A stretch of DNA of 64,000 nt from Fodinibacter sp963730365 (lineage in GTDB: Bacteria > Actinomycetota > Actinomycetes > Actinomycetales > Dermatophilaceae): assembly GCA_963730365.1 (NCBI GenBank), contig CAVSRM010000010.1, positions 310,001 through 374,000 of the forward strand, written 5' to 3'. How positions within the stretch are numbered: position 1 is the first letter of the stretch; the number at the start of each line of letters is the position of its first letter. Under the pieces are notes generated by a model that saw only the letters and a list, made by a program, of their open reading frames with translations, did not search any database and was not told the origin of the DNA. Shown here piece after piece: positions 1 through 8,312 of the stretch. Made by a program: the position numbers and the translations under genes.

Positions 1-613
1 GCGCAAGCGTCCCGAGCAGCGGGTGCCGTACTGCGGAGCGAACCCCGTGTCCGACCTTTGGGCGGAGAAGGCCCTGAGGCTGCTCTCGAGCTCCTTCAGC
101 AGGGCGGTCCACGACGGCGAGGACTCCGGCGCGCGCGCCGAGATGGCTCTGGCGGCGACCTTCGCCGGGATGGGCTTCGGCAACGCCGGCGTGCACCTCC
201 CCCACGCGAACGCCTACCCGATCGCGGGGCAGGTCAAGGACTTCCGCCCCAGCGGCTATCCGACCGAGGAGCCGATGGTGCCCCACGGTATGGCCGTCTC
301 GCTGACGGCCCCCGCAGCGTTGCGCTGGACGTTCCCGACGTCTCCCGAGCGGCACCTCGCCGCAGCCCGCCTGCTCGACCCCACGGCCGAGGTCACGGCC
401 GACCCTGCCGAGCTGCTCCCCACCGTGCTCCTGTCGGTGATGCGTGACGTCGGGATGCCGTCCGGCCTCGTGGCCATCGGCTACGGTGCCGGTGACGTGG
501 ACGCCCTGGTCGAGGGAACCATGCGCCAGGAGAGGCTGCTCGCGATGTCACCCCGGGAGGCCACGCCGGAGGACGTCGCGGCCCAGTTCACCGCGTCGAT
601 GGAGCTGTGGTGA
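1..613 (+). CDS. Hydroxyacid-oxoacid transhydrogenase, C-terminal part (gene cut by window start)
   Basis: The reading frame is open from base 2 and ends at TGA 611-613, so only about the last 203 residues are present. The stretch GANPVSDLWAEKALRLL followed by GFGNAGVHLPHANAYPIAG and MVPHGMAVSLTAPA is the helical, metal-binding half of iron-containing alcohol dehydrogenases of the ADHFE1 type. These transfer hydride between a hydroxyacid such as 4-hydroxybutyrate and 2-oxoglutarate, using bound NAD. The histidines in the HLPHA segment are likely metal ligands. It converges on the antiporter gene downstream. A GTG at 23 also begins an open frame, but the homology-like sequence runs through it, so the true start lies outside the window. 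Confidence 0.85.
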   Translation, partial: RKRPEQRVPYCGANPVSDLWAEKALRLLSSSFSRAVHDGEDSGARAEMALAATFAGMGFGNAGVHLPHANAYPIAGQVKDFRPSGYPTEEPMVPHGMAVSLTAPAALRWTFPTSPERHLAAARLLDPTAEVTADPAELLPTVLLSVMRDVGMPSGLVAIGYGAGDVDALVEGTMRQERLLAMSPREATPEDVAAQFTASMELW

Positions 614-669
614 GGGACGGCTGAGCCACCACCGCGCCCGACGATCGCCCGGACGCCGACGCAGACCGG

Positions 670-1944
670 TCAGGTGGTCGAGGTCTCGGCCCGGGTCGGT
701 GAGGCCATCCGGCCGGCGACGAAGGGAAAGACGAGGACGGTGATGGCTCCGGCGGCCACGAGGACCGACGAGGTGACCTCCGTGATCAGCTCCGTCCTCC
801 GCGCCACCTCGGTGACGGCCACGATGATCGGCAGTCCGGTGGCGGCATACAGGCCCAGGCGTCGGCGGTCGACCTCGCGCGACAGGTTGGCGACCGAGTG
901 GCGGGAACGCTCCAGGAGCCATACGGGGACACCGCGGGCCACGAGGATGATGAGCACGAAGGCCACGAGCTCGAGGGGTCGCTCGGCCAGCACCGCGGTG
1001 TTGATCGCCATGCCGGAGGCGATGAAGAACACCGGGATGAAGATGGCGTAGGCGACGGTCTCCAGGCGCTCCTCCAGGGCGTGCACCACGGTGGGGTCCT
1101 CCACCCCGTCGGCGTCCCGGCGGGCGACGGACTTCGTGGCGCCGCGCAGGATGATGCCGGCAGCGAAGGCGCCGAGCACGACGTCGAGCTCGAGGACCGC
1201 CGCGGTCGCCATGAGCGTTGCGAGGAGAAGCACGACCGCGCGGATGATCGTCGGGTGCGCGGAGCGGGTGGCCTCACCGATGGCTCTGGCCAGGCCCGGC
1301 ACCCGCCGGATCGTGCGCCCGGGGACGACGCCGACGGCGAGTGCGGCGACCATGAAGAGTGCCAGGACCGCGACGGACGCGACGAGCGACCTCGTGCTCA
1401 GCAGGACGCTCATCGCCAGCACCGGCCCGAGCTCTCCGACCGCCCCGTGGGTGAGCACGCCGGCACCCAGTGGCGTGCCGAGCTCACCGTTGGCCTTGAT
1501 GATCGGCAGGAGCGTGCCGACCGCCGTGGAGGTCACGGCGAGACCCAGCACGATGGCCACCGCGAGCGGGAAGCCGTCGCTGCGAACGACGAGCCACCCC
1601 AGGAGGGTGGCCACCCCGAAGCTACCGAGCCAGAGCACGGACGCCCGACGACCCCGCGGGCCGGTCAGGGTCGCGACGTCGATCTCGAAGCCCGCGAGGA
1701 GGAACAGGAAGCCGAGCCCGAGCTCGCTGATCATCCCGATCCCGTCGTCGGCACTCGCCAGCCCGAGCCCGAAGGGTCCGATGACCACGCCGAGACCCAG
1801 CAGGAGGACCACCTCGGGCACCAGCCGGCGAAGCGCGCCAGAGACGATCGGGGCCACGAGGGCCACCAACGTGATCCAGAACAGCGACACGAGGGTGGAG
1901 GTGCCGACCTCGGCGGCATTGGCGAGGTCGGTGACGTCGGTCAT
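670..1944 (-). CDS. CPA2-family cation:proton antiporter
   Basis: A 424-residue membrane protein with about 12 hydrophobic segments. The start region holds EVVLLLGLGVVIGPFGLG, then GLGFLFLLAGFEID, both typical of the N-terminal half of the KefB/NapA-type Na+(K+)/H+ exchanger domain. The unwound-helix acidic residues of CPA2 exchangers are plausibly represented by the AGFEID and LGAFAAGIILR regions. The length is that of the bare transporter domain, without a C-terminal RCK/TrkA regulatory part. ATG at 1944 is the only sensible start. It is transcribed divergently from the EVE gene across a gap holding two copies of a 72-base repeat. The transported ion cannot be told. Confidence 0.88.
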   Translation of the reverse strand: MTDVTDLANAAEVGTSTLVSLFWITLVALVAPIVSGALRRLVPEVVLLLGLGVVIGPFGLGLASADDGIGMISELGLGFLFLLAGFEIDVATLTGPRGRRASVLWLGSFGVATLLGWLVVRSDGFPLAVAIVLGLAVTSTAVGTLLPIIKANGELGTPLGAGVLTHGAVGELGPVLAMSVLLSTRSLVASVAVLALFMVAALAVGVVPGRTIRRVPGLARAIGEATRSAHPTIIRAVVLLLATLMATAAVLELDVVLGAFAAGIILRGATKSVARRDADGVEDPTVVHALEERLETVAYAIFIPVFFIASGMAINTAVLAERPLELVAFVLIILVARGVPVWLLERSRHSVANLSREVDRRRLGLYAATGLPIIVAVTEVARRTELITEVTSSVLVAAGAITVLVFPFVAGRMASPTRAETSTT

Positions 1945-2213
1945 GACCGACAGTGTGACGCCCCTACGCCGTCACCGGTGCGAGGCGTCGCCCACGCCTG
2001 ACGGCGGTGTCGAGCCCGGCGACCGGGCCGGTGGGGGGCTGGGGGATCGAGCCGGTGTCGGGCCCGGCCATCGAGGTGGTGTCGAGCCCGGCCACCGGGC
2101 CGGTGTCGGGCTGGGGGATCGAGCCGGTGTCGGGCCCGGCCATCGATCGGTCGTGCCGGGGCAGCGCCGGCCGGTGGCGGAGTTCTGTCGGCGATCGCCC
2201 CTATGGTCCGGGG
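1945..2213. promoter_or_regulatory. Divergent intergenic region between antiporter and EVE gene
   Basis: About 270 bases lie between the two divergent start codons. Most of it (2006-2149) is two near-identical 72-base units. No clear ribosome binding site for an upward-extended EVE frame is seen. Both promoters must lie here, but I cannot place -35/-10 boxes with confidence. Confidence 0.4.
2006..2149. repeat. 72-bp tandem repeat, two copies
   Basis: Unit one is 2006-2077 and unit two 2078-2149; both begin GGTGTCGAGCCCGGC and end GTCGGGCCCGGCCATCGA, with only a few differences. Read on the plus strand the units give a 24-residue repeat, but codon choice and the position upstream of a good ATG suggest non-coding DNA. 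The copy number may vary between strains. Confidence 0.8.
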
Positions 2214-2612
2214 ATGCAGCAGCGGCACTGGGTGATCATCGCCTCGCGGGACCACGCCAGGCGTGGCGTCCGCGACGGCTTCGTCATGGCACAGCACGGC
2301 AGGCGAGCGCCACTGGCCAGGATGTCGCGCGGGGACGGGCTCCTCATCTACTCCCCGACGACGTCCTCCCCGCGCGGTGAGCCACTGCGCGCCATCACCA
2401 TCGTCGGAACGGTGACGGGCGAGGAGCCCGAACCGAGCACGGTGATCGCCGGCGGCTTCCGTCGTGTAGCCGAGCTGCGCGAGATCCAGCCGATTCCCCT
2501 CGACGCGGTCCGGGAGCACCTGCCGGTGTCCCGGATCCGGTTCGGCTTCTTCGAGCTCCCCGCTGCTGATGCCGAGGCGATCCTCGCGATGGTCGACCTC
2601 ACGCCCCGCTGA
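2214..2612 (+). CDS. EVE (PUA-like) domain protein
   Basis: 132 residues from the ATG at 2214, beginning MQQRHWVIIASRDHARRG and ending at TGA 2612. The pattern of a small beta-barrel starting with a tryptophan-containing strand (HWVIIAS), GDGLLIYSP in the middle and a C-terminal RFGFFELP segment matches EVE-domain proteins of the UPF0310 type. EVE domains belong to the PUA superfamily and in other proteins bind modified bases; the stand-alone bacterial proteins have no assigned role. The frame is open back to 2007, but that extension is only the intergenic repeat. No strong Shine-Dalgarno sequence is seen, so leaderless translation is possible. Confidence 0.8.
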   Translation: MQQRHWVIIASRDHARRGVRDGFVMAQHGRRAPLARMSRGDGLLIYSPTTSSPRGEPLRAITIVGTVTGEEPEPSTVIAGGFRRVAELREIQPIPLDAVREHLPVSRIRFGFFELPAADAEAILAMVDLTPR

Positions 2613-2717
2613 GGGACCGCGGTGCCCTGCTCACCGGGCCCAGGGTCGACCTCCGGGCACTCGGGCCCGCCCGGTCAGCACATCTGGTCAGCCCAGCTCC
2701 GGTGAGCTCAGGTTTCG

Positions 2718-3437
2718 TCAGTGACCGCGCCGAGAGGTCATCGCGTCACTCGCCTCGGGCACGGCCACGACGTTCCGGCCAGCACCCGTTGCCTCACGAC
2801 GACCCGTGACATCAGGGCACCGGGCCGAGACGTCGGCGATGGCGTCGGCCAGGAGGGCGACGAGCCGGTCGTTCCGGTCACCCGTGCACGCCGTCTCGAG
2901 ACCGTGCACGGCATACCTGACGATTGTCGGGCCGGTCCTGCGCCGAAAGGTCGCCTCGTCGAGCCGGTCACGCCGCTCGTGGGCGCGGGCCCACCTCGTC
3001 GCGAGCGGCGCCGTGGCACTCGCCTGTGCGATCATCCGCCGCAGCTCGTCGTGGGAACCCGCCTCCTCGTCCATCAGCCGCTCGCACGTCGTGAGGGAGG
3101 CCGCCAGGACGTTCTGCCGCTCGGCCGACGCCACGGGAAGGGCCGCCGCCGCCGCGCGCACGGTGATCGCGAGGTCGACGTCGATCGAGTCGCCGGTGAG
3201 TCCGACGACGTCCGGGATGAGAGGGGCGATCCGCGAGCGCTCCGAGTCGGGAAGGGCGTCGTTGACCAGGCGCGCGAGCCCGGCCAGGAGCGGGTGCGTG
3301 CACGACGGGTGGTCGCTCCACTTCTCCCCGGCGAGGAAGGACGCCATCTCCATGAAGCAGGCGCCCTTGCGCGGGTTCCGGTGACGACCCGCGGACAACA
3401 CCGGCATGGCGTCGGGGGTCATCGTCGCGTTCCTCAT
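2718..3437 (-). CDS. Conserved actinobacterial protein of unknown function
   Basis: 239 residues starting MRNATMTPDAMPVLSAG at ATG 3437, which has a good GGAAGGAG ribosome binding site. The frame is open further upstream, but that part has no binding site. The N-terminal segment ACFMEMASFLAGEKWSDHP followed by a leucine-rich helical region (HPLLAGLARLVNDAL, RIAPLIPDVVGL) resembles a family common in Actinobacteria and annotated only as hypothetical. No signal peptide or membrane span is apparent, and most of the protein looks alpha-helical. The C-terminal 40 residues are low complexity and may vary. It is divergent from the epimerase gene. Confidence 0.75.
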   Translation of the reverse strand: MRNATMTPDAMPVLSAGRHRNPRKGACFMEMASFLAGEKWSDHPSCTHPLLAGLARLVNDALPDSERSRIAPLIPDVVGLTGDSIDVDLAITVRAAAAALPVASAERQNVLAASLTTCERLMDEEAGSHDELRRMIAQASATAPLATRWARAHERRDRLDEATFRRRTGPTIVRYAVHGLETACTGDRNDRLVALLADAIADVSARCPDVTGRREATGAGRNVVAVPEASDAMTSRRGH

Positions 3438-3597
3438 GACCACTCCTTCCCGTGCCCGGGCACGGTTGGTAGGCCATCCACTATGCGACGCCGCGCCGCG
3501 CCGCGCCACCCTTGTGCACGGTTGACCTCGACCGGCGGCCGTCTGCTCTGCGCGAACACCCTCGACACCGGAACCCCGAAGGTCGTCGAATGGGTCC

Positions 3598-4578
3598 ATG
3601 AGAATCCTCGTGCTCGGCGGGACGGCGTGGCTGGGAGGCACCGTGGCCGCGGCTGCTCTCGCTCGGGGCCACGACGTGACCTGCCTCGCGAGGGGCAGCG
3701 CGGCCGCTCCGGCGCACGCGGCGTTCGTCCGGGCGGACAGGGACACCGAGGCCGGGCTGTCCGGCGTGGCCGGCACGCGGTGGGATGCCGTGGTCGACGT
3801 GTCGAGGCATCCCGGCCAGGTACGCCGCGCGGTGGCGGACCTCGATGCCTCTCACTGGGTGTTCGTGTCGTCGGGGAGCGTCTACGCGCACGTCGCGGAC
3901 CTCGAGCAGGGCGAGGACTCCCCCCTGCTCGATGCGCTCGACGGCGACGTGATGACGAGCATGGAAGCCTACGGACCGGCCAAGGTGGCCTGCGAGGAAG
4001 CCGTGCGCTCGGGGGGCCCGTCCCACACGATCGTGCGTTCGGGGCTGATCGGCGGGCCCGGTGACTGGTCCGGCCGCACTGGGTACTGGCCGTGGCGGTT
4101 CGGCCACCCGGTCTCCGACGAGGTCGTCGTGCCCGACGACCCGGGCTTTCCCTGCGCCATGATCGACGTGCGCGACCTCGCCGACTGGATCGTCACCGCT
4201 GCCGAACGACGACCGTCCGGTGTCTTCAACGCGACCGGGGCGACGACGACCCTCGGCGAGGTGCTCGAGCTCGCCCGGGACGTCGGCGGCTCCGGCGCAC
4301 GGCCGCGCCCGATCCCCGCTGCTCGCCTGGCCGAGCTGGGCGTGACGGCGTGGATGGGGCCGCGCTCGCTCCCCCTGTGGATCGACGACCCGGAGTGGCG
4401 CGGGTTCGCCACCATGGACACCTCGCGCGCCCGGGCTGCGGGGCTGCGCACCCGGTCCCTGCGGGAGACGATCGTCGACACCGCCGCCTACGAGGAGGTC
4501 AGGGACGGTCCGCGCCATGCCGGTCTCACCGACGAGGACGAGCGGGAGATCCTTCGCCTCGACCGGAGCCGGGGGTGA
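3598..4578 (+). CDS. NAD-dependent epimerase/dehydratase (extended SDR)
   Basis: 326 residues with an N-terminal Rossmann motif GGTAWLGG (residues 7-14), the strand end VFVSSGSVYA (about 88-97) and the catalytic YGPAK (YxxxK, residues 125-129). This is the layout of extended short-chain dehydrogenases acting on nucleotide sugars or similar substrates. The C-terminal half (DVRDLADWIV, FNATGATTTLGEVL) is the substrate domain usual for the family. ATG 3598 lacks an obvious Shine-Dalgarno sequence, so the mRNA may be leaderless. A perfect stem-loop follows the stop and separates it from the aldehyde dehydrogenase. The substrate is unknown. Confidence 0.82.
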   Translation: MRILVLGGTAWLGGTVAAAALARGHDVTCLARGSAAAPAHAAFVRADRDTEAGLSGVAGTRWDAVVDVSRHPGQVRRAVADLDASHWVFVSSGSVYAHVADLEQGEDSPLLDALDGDVMTSMEAYGPAKVACEEAVRSGGPSHTIVRSGLIGGPGDWSGRTGYWPWRFGHPVSDEVVVPDDPGFPCAMIDVRDLADWIVTAAERRPSGVFNATGATTTLGEVLELARDVGGSGARPRPIPAARLAELGVTAWMGPRSLPLWIDDPEWRGFATMDTSRARAAGLRTRSLRETIVDTAAYEEVRDGPRHAGLTDEDEREILRLDRSRG

Positions 4579-4583
4579 TACTG

Positions 4584-4627
4584 ATCGGAGCCGTGGCCGC
4601 CCCGCCGGCCGAGTCCACGGCTCCGAT
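4584..4627 (+). terminator. Stem-loop with perfect 13-bp arms
   Basis: Arms 4584-4596 (ATCGGAGCCGTGG) and 4615-4627 (CCACGGCTCCGAT) are exact complements with an 18-base GC-rich loop. There is no T-run, as is common for actinobacterial terminators. It lies between the epimerase stop and the ribosome binding site of the aldehyde dehydrogenase, so it may end the first transcript or tune the second. Confidence 0.55.
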
Positions 4628-4648
4628 GCACAGCCGACGAGGAGCCCC

Positions 4649-6406
4649 ATGACCACGGAATCGACCGCACCAACCTTCTCCGCCGCACCGACGGGCGAAC
4701 TGTCGACGCAGGAGCGAGCAGCTCTCGACGCCGTCGTCGCGGGACTGACGGAGGGCGAGTCACGCTGGGCGGCCATGGACCTCACGGCGCGCGCGGCCCT
4801 GCTCGCCGAGGTGCACCGCAGCGTCGCCGCCGCGGCCGACGAGTGGGTGGCCGGCGCCGTGCGTGCCAAGGGCCTGGACGCGGACTCGCCTCTCGTGGGC
4901 GAGGAGTGGATCTCGGGGCCCTACTGCACGCTGACCTCGTTGCTCGCCCTCCAGCACTCGCTCACTGCCCTGGCTGCGGGACGCAGTCCGATCGACGGCA
5001 AGAACCTGGGCGCCGCCCCCGGCGGCCGGGTGGCCGTCCCGGCGCTGCCCTCGAACCACTTCGAGTACCTCCTGCTCCATGGCTTCACCGCCGACGTGTG
5101 GATGACGCCCGGGGTGACCGCCGACCAAGTGCGCTCGCGCGCCGGGCTCGGGGCGCACACCCCGTCCGAGACCGGTGGGGTCGGCCTGGTCCTCGGGGCC
5201 GGCAACATCACCGCGATCGCGCCGCTCGACGTGCTCTACGAGCTGGTGGCCCACAACCGGGTCGTCGTGCTGAAGCTCAACCCCACCCTCGAGGAGCTGC
5301 TCCCGGCCTACGAGGCGGCCTTCGCCCCGCTGATCGACCTCGGCGTCCTGGCGATCGTCACCGGAGGTGGCGACGTGGGCGGCTACCTGGCACGGCACGA
5401 GGGCATCTCGCACGTGCACATCACCGGGAGCGCGGCCACCCACGACCTCATCGTGTGGGGACGCGGCAAGGACGCTGAGCAGCGCCGGGCCGCCGGCACC
5501 CCGCTGCTCGAGACGCCGATCACCAGTGAGCTCGGCGGTGTCTCGCCGATCATCGTGGTGCCCGGCGAGTGGTCGAGCGCCGACCTGGCCTTCCAGGCCG
5601 AGCACGTCGCGACCCAGCGCCTGCACAACGGCGGCTACAACTGCATCGCCGGACAGGTCGTCGTGCTGAGCAGCGACTGGCCCCAGCGTGAGGCCTTCGT
5701 CGAGCAGCTCCGCATCGCGATGGACACGGCACCCGGACGCGAGCCCTGGTACCCCCGGAGCGGAGAACGGGTCGCGGCCGCGGCCACGACCTACGGCGAG
5801 GCCGAGCGGCTCGGACCGGACGGTGGGCGCCTGCTCGTCGACGCCCGCGGTTCCGAGGTGGCCTCCGTCGTCGAGACCACCGAGTACTTCTCCCCGGTGC
5901 TCGGCATCGTCGACGTGCCGGGCACCGGTCAGGCGTTCCTCGACGCCGCGGTCGATCTCGTGAACGACGACTTCGTCGGCACCCTCGGTGCGAACGTCCT
6001 CGTCGACCCCTCGACCCTGAAGGGCGTCGGCGAGGGGTTCGAGCAGGCCATCGCGCGACTCGAGTACGGCACCATCGCCGTCAACGCGTGGACGGGCGTC
6101 GGCTTCCTCACGGCGAACGCCTCGTGGGGTGCCTTCCCCGGCCACACCCTCGAGGACGTGCAGAGCGGCATCGGCGTCGTGCACAACGCGTTCCTGCTCG
6201 ACGACGTCGAGCGCACCGTCGTCCGCGGTCCCTTCCGTCCCTTCCCCCGGTCGGCCCTGAGCGGTGAGTTCGCCCTGAGCCCCAAGCCCCCGTGGTTCGT
6301 CTCAGCCCGCAGCGCGCGCACCACCGGCGAGCTGCTCACCCGCTTCGCGGCCGACCCGTCCTGGGCCAAGCTGCCCCGCATCTTCGGGTCGGCGTTCATG
6401 GCCTGA
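4649..6406 (+). CDS. Aldehyde dehydrogenase family protein
   Basis: 585 residues from ATG 4649, which follows GAGGAG at good spacing; an in-frame upstream ATG at 4517 lies inside the previous gene and is not favoured. The catalytic cysteine is Cys332 in GGYNCIAGQ, and the general-base glutamate lies in PITSELGGVSP. The NAD-binding fold is shown by HITGSAATHDLIVWG. At 585 residues it is longer than the usual 480-500, with extra N-terminal helices and a C-terminal tail ending LPRIFGSAFMA, matching a less studied branch of the superfamily often found in Actinobacteria. The substrate cannot be assigned. Confidence 0.85.
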   Translation: MTTESTAPTFSAAPTGELSTQERAALDAVVAGLTEGESRWAAMDLTARAALLAEVHRSVAAAADEWVAGAVRAKGLDADSPLVGEEWISGPYCTLTSLLALQHSLTALAAGRSPIDGKNLGAAPGGRVAVPALPSNHFEYLLLHGFTADVWMTPGVTADQVRSRAGLGAHTPSETGGVGLVLGAGNITAIAPLDVLYELVAHNRVVVLKLNPTLEELLPAYEAAFAPLIDLGVLAIVTGGGDVGGYLARHEGISHVHITGSAATHDLIVWGRGKDAEQRRAAGTPLLETPITSELGGVSPIIVVPGEWSSADLAFQAEHVATQRLHNGGYNCIAGQVVVLSSDWPQREAFVEQLRIAMDTAPGREPWYPRSGERVAAAATTYGEAERLGPDGGRLLVDARGSEVASVVETTEYFSPVLGIVDVPGTGQAFLDAAVDLVNDDFVGTLGANVLVDPSTLKGVGEGFEQAIARLEYGTIAVNAWTGVGFLTANASWGAFPGHTLEDVQSGIGVVHNAFLLDDVERTVVRGPFRPFPRSALSGEFALSPKPPWFVSARSARTTGELLTRFAADPSWAKLPRIFGSAFMA

Positions 6407-6420
6407 GGCGCGTCCCCGGA

Positions 6421-6520
6421 CCGGGCGGAGGGCGGTCGGACCGGGCGGAGGGCGGTCGGACCGGACGGAGGGCGGTCGGACCGGACGGAGGGCGGTCGGA
6501 CCGGACGGAGGGCGGTCGGC
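6421..6520. repeat. 20-bp tandem repeat, five copies
   Basis: Five head-to-tail units of CCGGRCGGAGGGCGGTCGGA fill the gap between the convergent aldehyde dehydrogenase and Rieske genes. Units 1-2 carry G and units 3-5 carry A at the fifth base. There are no spacers, so this is a minisatellite-like repeat, not a CRISPR array. Confidence 0.95.
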
Positions 6521-6546
6521 CCGGCACTCGGTCGGCCGCCGCTCGG

Positions 6547-6888
6547 TCACTCGACCTCGAGCTGGTCCCCGTCGACGGTCACGGTCCCCCGGCTGAGCGG
6601 CCAGGCCTTGGTCAGCGCGATGAAGAACGCCCCAAGCCCGGGCACCTTGGCGAAGGCACCCTGGGGGCCGCGGGTCATCTCACCGCTGGTCACGTCGTAC
6701 GTGGCCTGGTGCCACGGACACACGAGGCACCCGTCGGCGTCGATGCTGCCCTCGGCAAGGTCGGCACGCAGGTGGCGACACCGACGACCGACCGCGAAGT
6801 ACTCCCCGTTGTTGCCGACCGCGTAGTCCCCAACGCCGGTCACGGACCCGGGCGGAACCTCGGTGGCAGCGATTCTCTTGACCGTCAT
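6547..6888 (-). CDS. Rieske (2Fe-2S) ferredoxin-like protein
   Basis: 113 residues with the two Rieske cluster motifs CRH (C-x-H) and CPWH (C-x2-H) separated by 16 residues, and the flanking pattern AVGRRC...CLVCPWHQATYD. The protein is the bare Rieske domain, as in soluble ferredoxin components of dioxygenases or nitrite reductase small subunits. No partner reductase or oxygenase is adjacent. ATG 6888 (MTVKRIAATE) is chosen because AAAGG lies eight bases upstream; an in-frame GTG at 6897 would sit directly on that site. It is convergent with the aldehyde dehydrogenase gene. Confidence 0.85.
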   Translation of the reverse strand: MTVKRIAATEVPPGSVTGVGDYAVGNNGEYFAVGRRCRHLRADLAEGSIDADGCLVCPWHQATYDVTSGEMTRGPQGAFAKVPGLGAFFIALTKAWPLSRGTVTVDGDQLEVE

Positions 6889-6940
6889 GGCGTGCACCTT
6901 TCATCGGGACCCCAGAACCTCATCGTGGCACTTCGACGGC

Positions 6941-7381
6941 TCATTGCCCAGTGGGGCGGGTCTGCGGGTCGACGATCCCGTCGCGGGCCGCGGCGTCCAG
7001 CCGATCCAGCAGGCGCCCGGGGCGCTCGATGCCCGCGCCCAGTGCCCTGACCCGATCCGAGAGCGCTCGATCTGCGGTGCAGACCATCGTCAGCAGGCCC
7101 GCGGCCACGGCGGCGGCAGCCTCCTCGACGATGGCGTCGTCCCCACTCCCGGACGCGTGGGCCACGACGACGCGGCCGTCGCTGCCCATGGGGACACCGT
7201 CGCGGGCGCGTCCCTCCAGGACGAGGACGACACGGCCCAGCTCGGGGGCCGCGACGAGCCGGGCGTGCAGGGTGGCCGCGGCACCCGGGCGGTCGCGCCA
7301 CCACCCGTCGGGGCGTGAGCCGACGACGTTCGCGCCGTCGACGACGAGCACCCGGTCAGTCCGGTCCTGCGCGGTGTCCAT
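6941..7381 (-). CDS. NYN (YacP-like) nuclease-domain protein
   Basis: 146 residues. The N-terminal RVLVVDGANVVGSRPDGWW is the first strand and acidic motif of NYN domains related to YacP/Rae1 RNases, in which aspartates bind a divalent metal. A second acidic pair occurs in SGSGDDAIVEEA and a third in CTADRALSDRVRALG, the expected order for PIN/NYN nucleases. It probably acts in the cytoplasm on RNA, but the substrate is unknown. It lies 37 bases downstream of a small membrane-protein gene on the same strand and may be co-transcribed. Confidence 0.78.
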   Translation of the reverse strand: MDTAQDRTDRVLVVDGANVVGSRPDGWWRDRPGAAATLHARLVAAPELGRVVLVLEGRARDGVPMGSDGRVVVAHASGSGDDAIVEEAAAAVAAGLLTMVCTADRALSDRVRALGAGIERPGRLLDRLDAAARDGIVDPQTRPTGQ

Positions 7382-7418
7382 CAGTGAAGTCGACCACTCT
7401 CCGGAGCACCGCGCCAGG

Positions 7419-7616
7419 TCAGCCCCGGGGAGGGCGTCCCCGACCGCCGCGGACCATCAGCGCCACGCCCGCGAGCACCACCAGCGGGCCCACGACGGCC
7501 CACAAGGTCACCCCCGTCATGGGGCTGCCGGCGAGGTAGCCGAGACCCTGAACGGTCCACACGCCCCCCACGACGACGAGGACCGCCCCCAGGGCGAGGG
7601 CAACGGAGCGAGTCAT
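7419..7616 (-). CDS. Small two-span membrane protein
   Basis: 65 residues starting MTRSVALALGAVLVVVGG at ATG 7616. Two hydrophobic segments (about residues 4-20 and 34-55) are joined by a short loop QGLGYLAGSPMTG and followed by a basic tail. Small proteins of this layout are common in Actinobacteria and have no known function. It is divergent from the DUF1918 gene and precedes the NYN gene. Confidence 0.7.
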   Translation of the reverse strand: MTRSVALALGAVLVVVGGVWTVQGLGYLAGSPMTGVTLWAVVGPLVVLAGVALMVRGGRGRPPRG

Positions 7617-7772
7617 CCTCGCAGGGTACGGCCCTGGGGCCCGGTGACTCGAACCACCCGTCCGCGCCCTGTCGGATCGAGGCCGGGAGGAGGACGATGG
7701 GGGTGGGTGCCCTGGCCGTCGCCACCGCCCCGGCACTCCGGCATCACGGTGGCGATGCGCGAAGGAGCAGCC

Positions 7773-8273
7773 ATGAGAGCCAGAGCAGGAGACCAGATCA
7801 TCCTGGCCGGCGAACAGGTCGACCAGCCGACGAGGGCGGGCGAGGTGCTCGAGGCCCGCGGCGAGGACGGGGGGCCGCCCTATGTCGTGCGGTGGGACGA
7901 CGGGCACACGAGCACGATGTTCCCCGGGCCGGGGTCCGTGCTGCGGGTGAGCGACGGCGAGCACGAGCACGGCACGGAGGTGGAGGCCAAGCCGGAGCTC
8001 GGCACCCTGCGCGAGTGGTCGGTGCGAGTCACCATCTTCGAGCGGGGCGACGACACCACCGCCACGGTTGCGCTGCTCGCCGACTCCCCGCTCGCGGTGA
8101 CCGCCCGTGGACTGAGCCATCGAGGCCACGACGACCCGGCGGACCCGCACATCGGCGACGAGGTGGCCGTGGCACGCGCACTCCGTCGGTTGGCCGACCA
8201 CCTGATGGCGGACGCCGAGCACGACATCGAGAACGCCACCGGCGACCACGACGTGGTGGTGCGCGCCCGCTGA
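7773..8273 (+). CDS. DUF1918 plus DUF1876 domain protein
   Basis: 166 residues from ATG 7773, with a strong GAAGGAG site seven bases upstream. Residues 1-60 (MRARAGDQIILAGEQVDQP, then YVVRWDDGHTSTMFPGPGS) form the SH3-like DUF1918 domain. Residues about 75-160 (WSVRVTIFERGDDTTATV, then DEVAVARALRRLADHL) match the dsRBD-fold DUF1876 domain. Both are actinobacterial families without established function; stress induction is reported for some DUF1876 proteins. The two domains are fused here. Confidence 0.82.
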   Translation: MRARAGDQIILAGEQVDQPTRAGEVLEARGEDGGPPYVVRWDDGHTSTMFPGPGSVLRVSDGEHEHGTEVEAKPELGTLREWSVRVTIFERGDDTTATVALLADSPLAVTARGLSHRGHDDPADPHIGDEVAVARALRRLADHLMADAEHDIENATGDHDVVVRAR

Positions 8274-8312
8274 CGGTGCTGGCCCGAGGTGCGGCGTGGG
8301 ACAGTGGTGCGC

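Noticed and set aside
898..2001. Long plus-strand frame opposite the antiporter
   Set aside because: Composition is His/Arg/Asp/Gly-rich without domains; the antiporter on the other strand is clear.
2007..2213. N-terminal extension of the EVE protein through the 72-bp repeats
   Set aside because: Family-like sequence starts at the ATG at 2214 and the extension only translates the repeat.
6421..6520. CRISPR array
   Set aside because: Repeats are contiguous with no spacers, and no cas genes are near.
7640..7680. Another T-arm-like word (GTGGTTCGAGTCACC, minus strand)
   Set aside because: The short gap between two divergent genes cannot supply a complete cloverleaf.
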